The notes below the pieces were generated by a model. It saw only the letters and a program-made list of their open reading frames with translations. It searched no databases and was not told where the DNA came from. From assembly GCA_010015805.1 (NCBI GenBank), contig ML978126.1:434001-498000 (forward strand): a stretch of DNA of 64,000 nucleotides, in the 5' to 3' direction. The translations under genes and the position numbers were made by a program. Below are positions 20,602 through 30,900 of the stretch, piece after piece (within the stretch, counting starts at the first letter, position 1; each line of letters begins with the position of its first letter). This stretch comes from Rhizodiscina lignyota. Its lineage: Eukaryota; Ascomycota; Dothideomycetes; Aulographales; Rhizodiscinaceae.

Positions 20602-23600
20602 TCACTGCGGGAGATCAACATCCATCTGCACAGACCCGCCCCTCCGAGGAGCCTCACTGGCGGCGCTGAAATTGCGGCGTACAAGGCTACGCCGCCCACC
20701 ACCCACGACATCTCGCTTTAAGCGCGCTCCGTCAGCCGCTTCTGAGTCATCCTGCTCGTTACTGGTCGCTCGTTGCGCAGAGCTGCTGTTTCCTTCGTCG
20801 GCTTGCGTCTGAGCCTTTCTTTTAATGCGGTACGTGCTTGACGCGGTAGGTAATGGAGGAGAACTTGGCATCTCTGACTCTGTAGAGTCACCGTCCTGCA
20901 CGTCGACCATCTCCACATCTTGATCTAGATCAGGTGAGATTATCTTTGATATAGACTCTTCGCTCGTCGAGTCCTTCTCCACTTCAGCAGGTAGCTTGCT
21001 CTTACGTTTTGCTTTTTGGGTAACGTCCACGCCACCAATCTCAGCCTTTTCCAACTCCTCTTTGCTCGCAACTTCTGTTTCTCCTGTCCTCCAGTCCCAT
21101 ATAAAGCCCTCCTTGAGCCACATCCACCGTAAATAAGCTCTTAGTTCCTTGTCGGTTGGCCGGACTCTCATCCATTCCGGTTGGAATCCCTCCGCGGCGC
21201 CTTCGCCATTCCATCCAGCTGCTAGGTCGCGACACTTATCCCTACAGAAGATGCGCCAACTGTCGAGGGCGTACGGTCCGCAACCCGGCAAGTGACCGAC
21301 TTCGAAGGCGCCAATACGCTCGTCGTCATCGGCAAGGACTTCAGATAGTTTGATGCCATTACTGTCCGTTTTTGTGGGATATTGAGGAGTTTTGTAGCGC
21401 TTCCCTTTCGTAGGCGGTTTGGACAGCCAAGTCCTCGCCAGGTTGATCAGAATCTTTGCGCGATTGTTCTGTAAACCCAGAGGTTCTATGAGCGTCGCAA
21501 TCTCGTCAACACTTGCATTAGCGATGTCGTCGATAGTTGGATAAGTATCAATGAATTTGCGGAACATTGGAATCGCAGCTTTTCCCGTGGTCTGATTGAG
21601 GAAGATGACCGCGACAATGAGTTTGAAAGGCTCGTGAGCAAGCTCTTCTTGAATTAGGCCAAATCTTTCGGCCTTGGTGGATGGAAAGGGCATGCCTGAG
21701 ATGGCCTCCGTGGGCAATTTCTTCTTTCGCTTCCCATTTGATTTCGGGCTGTCGAAATGGTGAGAGGCTTTGCCAGTCTTCCGGAAGGGACTGAGGATCG
21801 CTGAACTTCGCTGAGGTCCACGATTTCTTGGCTTTGGTAACTCCTGGCTTTGGCTCATGCTGTGTTGGATATCGGTTTGCAGTTGAGACATGATAAGATT
21901 GTGGACGTCGTTCGATCTAGGAGTAACTGGAGCCTCTTCTTCTTCATCCACGGATTGTTGGAATCCCAGCGATACTGAATCGTCTCTTGCCATGGCATCT
22001 TGCGACCGACTTGCTTCGATATCTCCCGATAGTTGAGCCGCTGCGCCCATATCGTCTCCAGCTGACTGCTTCGAGGTATCAGAGTTGGAATCAGATGAGT
22101 CTTCTTCTACTGCCCCTATAGTCACTCTTTCGCGAACCACAGGTACGGGGGTTATCTCTGAATCTTGTTCTTCGTCCGTGGTTTCTTCATTCAAATCTTC
22201 AATTCGTTGCACCTCCCCTTGCAGAGCAATCGTCCTTTGGCTAATGTGGAAATCTTTTTGCGCCTGCCGTTGCCGGGGTGAACTAGATATAGATGTACCC
22301 TTTCCTGAGTCCTTGTCGCGTGTTTGTTTCCCTTTTTCTACCTCTACCTCTGAATCACTCACAATCACTGAGTCCTTTTCATTCTCAACCAGCTTGGTGA
22401 CTGGCTGCAACCGCGGCGGGGTTTGCGAGATGAGATGTTCTTGCTGTGGCACATCTGCCTTCGGAGGACTCATATATGACCCAAGTTCTGGCGACCGGAC
22501 TCCCACACTCGCCACGCGAACAGGAATGGTAGGTCTTGCTTCTTCCCGTTCGGGACTAGCGTCAGAGTCTTCTGTCTCTGGAACTGACCAATCATCGTCC
22601 TTGACGGAGCGGTGATGACTGAAAGAACTCATATGTGAGCTTGGAGTTGATTTAGATGTGGATTTGCGAATGCGCTTGAGCCGACCGGGAACAGGAGTGC
22701 GTCCCTTTTCGTCTTCTTCTTCTTCCAACTGGCTCTCGCTAGGACTTGGCTGTTGGCTTGCTTTACGGGAAGGCTCCTCTAGTGTTTGCTGAAAGAGGCG
22801 CGGACTCGTCTGTACAGCGGCATCACAGTATCTAGTACGGTGTTCGGGCGTACGCTGTGCGGCGGTGTCTCGATAGCTAGGACGAGGTTCGGGTGTACGC
22901 TGAGTAACAGCGTCGTGGTAGCGAGGACGGGGTTCCGGAGTTCGTTGTACGGCAGCATCACTGAAGGATATAGGGTTGGAAGCGTTACGTGGTGCATCAT
23001 CCATGTCTAAATCCATAGGTTGTACGACCTCGTCGGAAGAAGAACGATTGGAGGTTGTAGCTTCGTTATCGTCGAGGGCTGTAGCATGAGCCACAAATTT
23101 AGTGCCATCCGCAATGGTTTCGATCGCATTGCTAGCATGATCACCAGCCTGTGATTCGCCGCTGTTGGGCAGGTCAAGGTCCACAGACGGCTCATCGTCC
23201 ACAATCATTTCATCGTCTCTGGTCAATACATCTTCTTGGCCCACAACAGATTGAGTGCCGATTTCTTTTTCGTCATCGAAGACTCGCTCCAAGCCAAGGG
23301 ACTCTTCATTGCTAAGCTGTTCCAAAAGTTCAGCATGAGACGCCAATTTTGCGGAACCTTCAGATTCCTGAAGACGTAGCTTGCGCAGTGCTTTCTCGCG
23401 CTTCTTTTCCTCTCGCAATTTCTTTCTTTTCTTCTTCTTCGAGTTTGGCGGCTCGAGCTGCGCTTTGCTAATGGCAGCAGCATCCTTGGAAGCCCCAACA
23501 GGCGTGTTCGGGCGCACTGCTTCGCCTGATGAACGGCGCCTCTTCCTCTCCTTTTTCTGGTGCTTGGATCGCTTTTCCACGGTGTCTGGCAGCTCTCCAT

Positions 23601-25358
23601 GCCCGGCAAGTATTCCTTCATGAGCAATAGGAGATTCTTTCGTCGTTCGCTTCTTCTTCACTTTCTTCTCCTTATCCTCCTTTCGGATCTTGGATTGCTT
23701 TTGGGCAGTTGCTGGGGTCTTCTCCTGCTGAAGCTCAGTTTCAGCTTCTACGGCGTGGCTTCCTGCCACTTGGCCATGAATTTCATCATCTTGATGTTTA
23801 GACTTCGATTTGCGATTGCGATTCCGCTTCTTCTTCTCTGAATTTGTGCCACCACTCGAATTTGCGGTGTGTTGCCCGTCAACATCCTTCATTGACGGCG
23901 TCTTCTGCATCATCTCATCCCGTTCTTGATGATTTTCGACCGGTTCGTCCTCGTGCGTATGCATTTCCTCATCCTCAAAGGTGGCAGTGTCCTCTCCGAA
24001 GGCTTCATGTGCTTGAACATCTTCGTTATCTTCCAGATTCCGGTGTTCATCAAGGTCCGCTGCTAATTCCGGGCTAGTCATGCGCACAACGAACATTGGA
24101 CGCTCCTCAGGTTCGGAAAATGCAGCGTCGCTTGCGAATGGAGACGCAGAGCGCAGAGCGTCATCCTGCGCAGGGGATGTTGACTCAGGATCGAGTTTTG
24201 GCGTACCCTCTTGATGCTGGTGTTTTGCCTTCTTCTTTTTCTTGCTCTTCTTTTTGTCCCCTTTGTCTTCGGCGTCTTCGGCGTCTGCAACGCTTTTGGA
24301 CTCCTTGCGCTTCTTGTGGCGCTTCTTCTCTGCGGAAACAGTGGCTTCTGCTTCAGCCTCCTTTGGCGAGCTGTCCATCCTAGCCACAAGAACAGGACGT
24401 TCATCCGGTTCTTGAGGTCCCAGCTCGCTGAGAGAGGTGGATCGTGATCGCATAGCCACATCTTCCTGTGCTTCTGGAAGCAGGGAAGGGTGTTGCTCGA
24501 TCGCTTTGGACTTTCTATGAGTTTTCTTTTTCTTCATAGATGGCGCATCCTCGACAGGAGAATCCGACTGTTTCGGCTTCTTGCGCTTCTCCTTTGGGTT
24601 TGCATCGCTCTCATCGCCACCTCGTTTTCGTTTCCGGTTTTCTTTGGCCGTGGCGGAGTCACCATTCAGTGATTTAAGCTCAAGCGGAGACGATCTTGGT
24701 TGGAGAGAAGAGAGTCGTCTTGCTATTGAAGCAGTCGGCTTGAATTCTTCAAGAGTCCGCTGCGCTGAATCTCTCACACTCCCTTGACGCGCTGCGTCAA
24801 TTGCTGGAGAGGATGGAGGTAAGATTGAGTCAACAGACTTCGTTCTCGTCTGAGGTAGACTCTTCTTGCCCGAGACGGTTCCGTTATGCGCTTTATGTGC
24901 TTGTGATATTGGGGTCGGTCCAGGTCCAACATCGTTGTATTTGTCCCGTAGCTCCTTGCGCACCTTCTCAGCCTCCTCCTTGTATAAGCCCTTCAGACGA
25001 GAGTATCTGTAAACTTCATTGCAGTATGCATCCAAACCAGCCGGAGATCGTGAGCTTCCCTCTTGCTTCGCAAATGCGTGGTTGCTAGAGAAGTAGTCGA
25101 TGCTGTGCTTGATCGTCATCAGAGCCAAGTGGCGAGGGAGCGTTGTGAAGTTTGCATCCAGAGGGTAGTCTTTAGAATCGTCAAAATCTGTTGGCACATT
25201 AGCATCTAGACTCTATCACGGTCAATTGCCAGTTGCTGCGAGAGCATACCATCATTTGCGGCAGCCTTTGCGAGAGCAGTAGTAGGAGTTGGCGCCTTCG
25301 CTGGAGTACTGCCCAGCGCATTGCTGGTGTGTTTCTTTTTCTTGACTGTGCTTTCCAT
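20602..25358 (-). CDS. MBD4-like mismatch-specific DNA glycosylase with long basic N-terminus
   Basis: Two exons (25358-25250, 25205-20602) give 1570 aa; the 44-nt intron joins AAAND to DANVPTDFDD. The C-terminal ~215 residues (about 1205-1420) match the HhH-GPD glycosylase of the MBD4 type. ERFGLIQEEL comes first, then VIFLNQTTGKAAIPMF, then LIEPLGLQNNRAKIL. The helix-hairpin-helix LPGCGPYALDSWRIFC keeps the catalytic aspartate position (LDS). MBD4 removes T or U from G mispairs, including deaminated methyl-CpG. No methyl-CpG-binding domain is visible. The preceding ~1200 residues are disordered, full of KKKKxK and acidic blocks, with a 15-residue tandem repeat. It is expected to be nuclear. 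The domain call is strong; activity is inferred from the family. Confidence 0.9.
22800..22970 (-). repeat. 45-bp coding tandem repeat in the glycosylase gene
   Basis: On the coding strand the peptide unit DAAVQRTPEPRPRYH recurs as DAVTQRTPEPRPSYR and DTAAQRTPEHRTRYC, then trails off as DAAVQTSPR. Each unit is 15 residues (45 bp), a TP-containing basic motif in the disordered region. Copy-number change would keep the frame. Confidence 0.85.
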
Positions 25359-26199
25359 GGCTGTACGTCCAGTGCCGTTCTCACATATCTTGAAGATGCA
25401 CTACTCCACACGCAATTCCTTCGGTGCGCAACTCGGAAGCGGCCAGATGAAACAATTTTGGTGGTTGTGGTAGAGAAGGGTTATCGCATGCTCTCTTCGA
25501 TGTGAGAATATCGCGAGAAGTTTTTGGTTTGCGCGCGTTGCGATCGCTCTGATGAGTGTTAACCGTAACGGCCGCTCGTAGCGCAACGGATGTGACTGGG
25601 TTCGAGTACAACAGGGTGAGTGCGACGAGGAGTATTTAAAAGTACGGGGGTGTTGAATGAGGCAAGTATTTGGATTCGGTATACAGCAATTAGTGCCAGG
25701 TATGTACAATCGCGATATTGGAACAGGAAGATAGTTCAGACGGAGAGCGCGTCAAGCAATGATGTCGGGGGTTCGTAACGGACCACGCCGCAACGTGATC
25801 TCGCGTTCAAGGGGCCGTGCGGCTTTTTGGTGGAGATTTTCAGGGTCAGGCCCCAGAGTCGATCATTCCATTGCTGCAAAATTGGAGAAATAATAATATC
25901 CTCTTCCTTACATAGAAACTTATTATGCCTCTCGTTTGCACATTGCAAACCGTTGAGAGAATGCGACTAAAAGTCACTCAAACAAGTAAATGGTCGGGGC
26001 AAGTATGTTCGTTATCCATATTCAAGTCTACCTATCCTATACCATACCAAAGAGCAGAATGTTCAGCAATTAGACAAATCAAAGAATCAAAGCCGTTTCT
26101 AGCATTATCGCACTGATCAAGCTAATTGAGCGCTGATGCAAATGCAATGCCAATAGTGAAAGAAATCGAGGAGTCGAAGAGTATCAAGTGTATGCAACA
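25359..26199. other. Intergenic, glycosylase promoter
   Basis: 841 bp between the eIF3j stop and the glycosylase start, both read leftward. Short tRNA-box look-alikes near 25577-25605 (TAGCGCAACGG and GGGTTCGAG) are too close together for a tRNA. No gene seen. Confidence 0.6.
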
Positions 26200-27166
26200 T
26201 CACATAAAATCATCACTATACGGAGTTAGTAAAGTCAATGCGTCTTGAGCACGATTGCACTTACTCTTCCAGACCGTCATCATATGCCGTTGTATCCGCC
26301 TTGAAGGAGATGTCCCTCGTTGCAGCCAAGGTTGCCTTCGTCTTCGCAGCCTTCGACTTCTTGCCGCCTTTCTCAGCAGCTTTCTCTTCCTTCATCTTCT
26401 CGTTCGACAACGTTGTAAGGCCACTTGAAATCTTCTTGACTTGATCAGATGGGAGATCTTTGCATAGGCGCTTGGTGAATTCTTGGAGGAACAAGACGTA
26501 TTGGCCTTTCTTGGAGTTTGCGCTGATGAGAGGCGCAAGAGTATCGTTCAGTTTCGCGAACTGATCCTTGGTGTTCGGGTTGAAGATGGCCAAGGACGAG
26601 AGATCTATGGTATTTGTAGCGTCGCTGGGATCCGCGATGGTGACTGGCTTGCCCGTTGCCCTCTTGTTCGATATACCAATGTTGCCGAAGAGGTCTTCCG
26701 CGTGCTTGAGGTCTCCTTCTATTTCTTGCCGTCTTTCTCTGGCCCGCTTCTCAGCTTCGTCCTCGTCGCTGCTCTCGTCGTCTCCCTCTTCCTCTTTCTG
26801 TTTCAGTCTCTCATTCCTACGCTCCTCTATCCGCTGCGCCTTTGTCTTCTTGTTCTTGGCAGCCTCGGCTTCAGCTTTAGCCTTCTCTTCGGCGGCTTTC
26901 TTCGCCTTCTCACGCTCGGCTTCTGAATCATCTGCTGCGTCCCAAGACTCTAAGACCTATAGAGAGTTGTCAGAGCGGAATCAAACTCTGGTCGGAGGAG
27001 GGAGGCAACGTACATCGCTATCCTCTTCTTCGTCATCGAATTTACCACGACGCGCGATTTGTGGAGGGGAGGTTGGTGGAGTGCTGTCTTCTTCTTCGTC
27101 GTCTTCCGGTGAGATGTTAGTGGTGATAAGTACACAAGGAGGCCTTTACATACCCCAGGACGCCAT
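26200..27166 (-). CDS. HCR1: Eukaryotic translation initiation factor 3 subunit J
   Basis: eIF3j/Hcr1, the loosely held eIF3 subunit that binds the 40S decoding site and helps 18S maturation and start/stop handling. Four exons (27166-27154, 27102-27014, 26956-26265, 26215-26200) give 269 aa. Exon 1 is only 13 nt (MASW+1 nt) and joins to DDEEEDSTPP, the acidic family N-terminus. The last exon is 16 nt and supplies the conserved terminal DDDFM; its intron has a perfect TACTAAC branch point. The core shows the KAKKAAEEKAKAEAEAAK helix, KHAEDLFGNIG, LAIFNPNTKDQF and FLQEFTKRLCKDL. Without the mini-exons the protein would miss both conserved ends, so these joins are well supported. Divergent from the clathrin gene. 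Confidence 0.95.
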
Positions 27167-27934
27167 GATTGCGTTTGCAGCGGCTTGAGTGTGTAGAAGA
27201 CGTTGATTTACCTCTAGTGCTGGCGATTAATTTTGATTTGTGCGTTGTAAGGTGTGCTGCGACGGGCGCTCGAGGGATGGTGTATCAGGGCGCGCTCGGC
27301 AGTCGCAAGGCTGTGTCCGGATCGGGTAGTCTCGTTGTAGTCTCGTGGGAGAGATGGAAGAGTCGAGATGCCTGAAGGATGTTCGGGGGAGCCTTGCGCT
27401 TGCTCTATGAGATGTAATGGTGGATAGACGAGTGTTAAAATGCAGGTTTGTGCGGGAGCGTTGAGCGTGGCGTCAGCGCAGTCACAACCCCTTGTCACTA
27501 AAATGGGCAGCAGCGACCCAGCAACCGGGAGCAAATGGCAGCCACAGTTGTAGGGAAAAGGCGTCGCTCAGCCTGGAAGGAGCCAAAAAAGTTGTCAAGG
27601 CTCAGAATCAACGAAAAACATTCACACTGCGCTCCTGAACACCTAACTTGAAGTTGAGCGGCGAAAACGCACATGTTTGAGCAAAGCACGTGAATTGAGC
27701 CGCGATTCAACGCCAAGACTGCGAGAGCTTCATCAGCATCCCCCGTTAAAGTTGATGTGTTCAACACCTACCTCTGCCAACATCCAATCTTCCACCACCC
27801 TTCATCCTCTCGCGTACACTCGCTTGCGCGTCAGACAGCTTCAGATCACTTCTCTGCGCGCTTCTTTACCATTTGTTTCCCCTGCGCAAAGCGCACATTG
27901 ATGCGCTGCCCGCGTCCTTCCACGTCCACCAACC
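27167..27934. promoter_or_regulatory. Divergent promoter region, eIF3j and clathrin
   Basis: 768 bp between two housekeeping genes transcribed apart. Presumably carries both promoters; a pyrimidine-rich run leads into the clathrin ATG. I recognise no specific site. Confidence 0.5.
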
Positions 27935-30900
27935 ATGGCGCCTCTTCCTATCAAGTTCACTGAGCTATTGCAGGTATGGACAAATAGTTACATACTTTGA
28001 AGAAGAATTAACTGACACATCGTGTTCCAGCTCTCCGCCATAGACATCCTCGTACGTTCATTGACAAACGGCTGACTGGCGCCGTTGTAGCTGCCTCAGT
28101 GTTCATAGTAAACTAACAGCTTGACAGCCATCCTCAATAGGTTTTAACAGCTGCGTAAGTCACGAGTATTTCATTTCTCTGAGACTGGACCTGTAACTGA
28201 CGTTGCCTTCACTAGACTCTCGAGTCCGACCACTTCATCTGCATCCGCCAAAAGGCCGACGAAACCGCGTCCCCTGAAGTCATCATAATCGATCTCAAAA
28301 ATGGCAACAACGTCATTCGCAGGCCAATCAAGGCCGACAACGCGATCATGCACTGGAACAAGCAGATTATTGCGCTCAAGGCACAATCAAGGACGTTGCA
28401 GATTTTCGACTTGGCTCAGAAACAGAAGCTCAAATCCGCAACCATGAACGAGGATGTGGTCTTCTGGAAGTGGTTCAGCGAGACAACGCTTGGTCTGGTT
28501 ACTGACACTGCGGTGTATCACTGGAACATCTTCGACCAGAATGCGGTACAGCCTCAGAAGATGTTTGATAGGAATGCAAATCTTCAAGTAAGCCAGCTTC
28601 GTGGATGAAACTGTCTCAGTCCTACTAATACACAGCGCGTTCAGGGCTGCCAGATCATCAACTATCGCGTAACGTCTGACGAACAATGGATGGTGGTTGT
28701 AGGCATCACACAGCAACAAGGCCGAGTCGTGGGCGCAATGCAGCTATACTCCGTTGCACGTGGCATTAGCCAGTCTATAGAAGGGCATGCCGCTGCATTT
28801 GGTAACATCCGCCTAGAGGGAGCTCCTGCCGACACGAAACTCTTTACTTTCGCTGTCCGCACGGCTAATGGCGCGAAGCTCCACGTTGTCGAGGTCGATC
28901 ACAACGACGCAAATCCACCATTCCAAAAGAAGAACGTCGATGTGTATTTCCCGGCTGAAGCAACCAATGACTTTCCAGTAGCGATGCAGGTGTCGGAGAA
29001 GTACAAGATAATTTATCTCGTCACGAAGTACGGTTTCATCCACCTCTACGACCTCGAAACCGGTACTTGCATCTTCATGAACCGTATATCAAGCGAGACC
29101 ATCTTCGTCACCGCACCGGATGAGGAATCGACGGGTATCGTGGGTGTCAACCGGAAGGGACAAGTTCTATCAGTCAGCGTTGATGAGAGCAACATCATTC
29201 CTTATTTGCTTCAAAACCCTGCCAATGCTGAATTGGCCTATAAATTAGCTTCTCGCGGAGGCCTACCAGGAGCAGACAACCTTTACCAACAGCGCTTTGA
29301 GGGCCTTTTGAGCTCCGGCCAGTATAGCGAGGCTGCCAAGACTGCTGCAAACTCTCCGCGTGGCTTCTTGCGTTCACAGCAGACCATAGACCGCTTCAAG
29401 CAAGTTCCGCAACAGCCAGGACAGATGAGCGTGATACTGCAGTATTTCGCTCTTTTGCTCGACAAGGGCAAGCTCAACAAGTACGAGACTTTGGAGCTCG
29501 TCCGTCCAGTCCTTGCCCAGAACCGCAAGCATCTCCTTGAAAAATGGCTGGGAGAGGGCAAACTCGAGTGCTCAGAGGAGCTGGGCGACATTGTCAGGCA
29601 GCATGACCTCGCTCTTGCCCTGCAAATCTACCTCCAGGCGAGAGCGCCCCAAAAGGTCATCGCCGCCTATGCAGAGCTTGGCCAGTTCGACAAGATCATC
29701 CCGTACTCGGCAGAGACTGGCTACAGCCCGGACTACGTTGTTTTGTTGCAGCACAGTAGGTAGCACTCCCCACTCTTCCCGCAATATGCTAACAGAAGCA
29801 TTCCAGTCGTTCGCAGGAACGCGGAGAAAGGAGCAGAATTCGCCACTGCTCTTGCGAAGAGCCCTCAAGGACCACTCATCGATATCGATCGTGTGGTCGA
29901 CATCTTCCAGTCGCAAGGCATGATCCAGCAAGCTACCGCATTCTTGCTCGACGTCTTGTCCGGCAACAAGCCAGAAGAGGGTCACTTGCAGACGAAATTG
30001 CTCGAGATGAATCTATTAAACGCTCCACAAGTAGCCGATGCCATCCTCGGAAACGAGATGTTCTCGCATTACGACAAGGCCAGAATTGCGCAGCTTTGCG
30101 AGAATGCCGGCTTACTCACTAGAGCTCTGGAACACAACGATGATCCGGCTGCGGTCAAGCGCATCATCGTCCAGACTGACAAGCTGCCTGAGGATTGGCT
30201 CGTTAACTACTTCGGACAGTTGACAGTCGACTTGTCCTTCGAGTGTCTTAACGAGATGCTTCGTGTCAATATTCGACAGAACCTGCAATCTGTTGTTCGC
30301 ATTGCACAGAAGTATTCTGATCTCCTTGGCCCTACTCGTATCATTGACCTGCTCGAGAAGTACAGAACGGCAGAGGGTTTGTACTTCTATCTCGGGGCCA
30401 TCGTCAATATCAGCGAGGACAAGGACGTACACTTCAAGTACATTGAAGCCGCCACAAAGATGGGTCAGCTGAACGAGGTTGAGCGTATCTGTCGAGACAG
30501 CAGTATGTCATTTCGTTTTCTTCTACTCACCCTTCTGCCCTTGGCTCCATCTGCGAAGGAGCTAGTTTCCAACCAGCGAAGTCTGCAAAGCAAGCTTCCT
30601 AGCATCGGTAGTTCCCATTCAAGATTATCAGGGAGTAGCTTGCCCGGCGGACGTGGGAAGATTTACTTCTCATTGCTACAAAGAAAGGATGCTGTTGCAC
30701 ATCTCGTGCGCTCGCTGGAAACTAGCTCCTCCATACACCCACTTTCTCGACTCTCTTCTTCTCCGTATCAACTCAGCAGCATTGCAACATTAACTGACAA
30801 CTCCTTCTTCAGACTTCTATGACCCAGAACGGGTGAAAAACTTCCTCAAGGAAGCGCATTTGACCGAGCAACTCCCCCTCATCGTTGTCTGCGACCGTTT

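Noticed and set aside
25570-25610. A-box and B-box look-alikes close together
   Set aside because: About 21 nt apart instead of about 44; no cloverleaf is possible.
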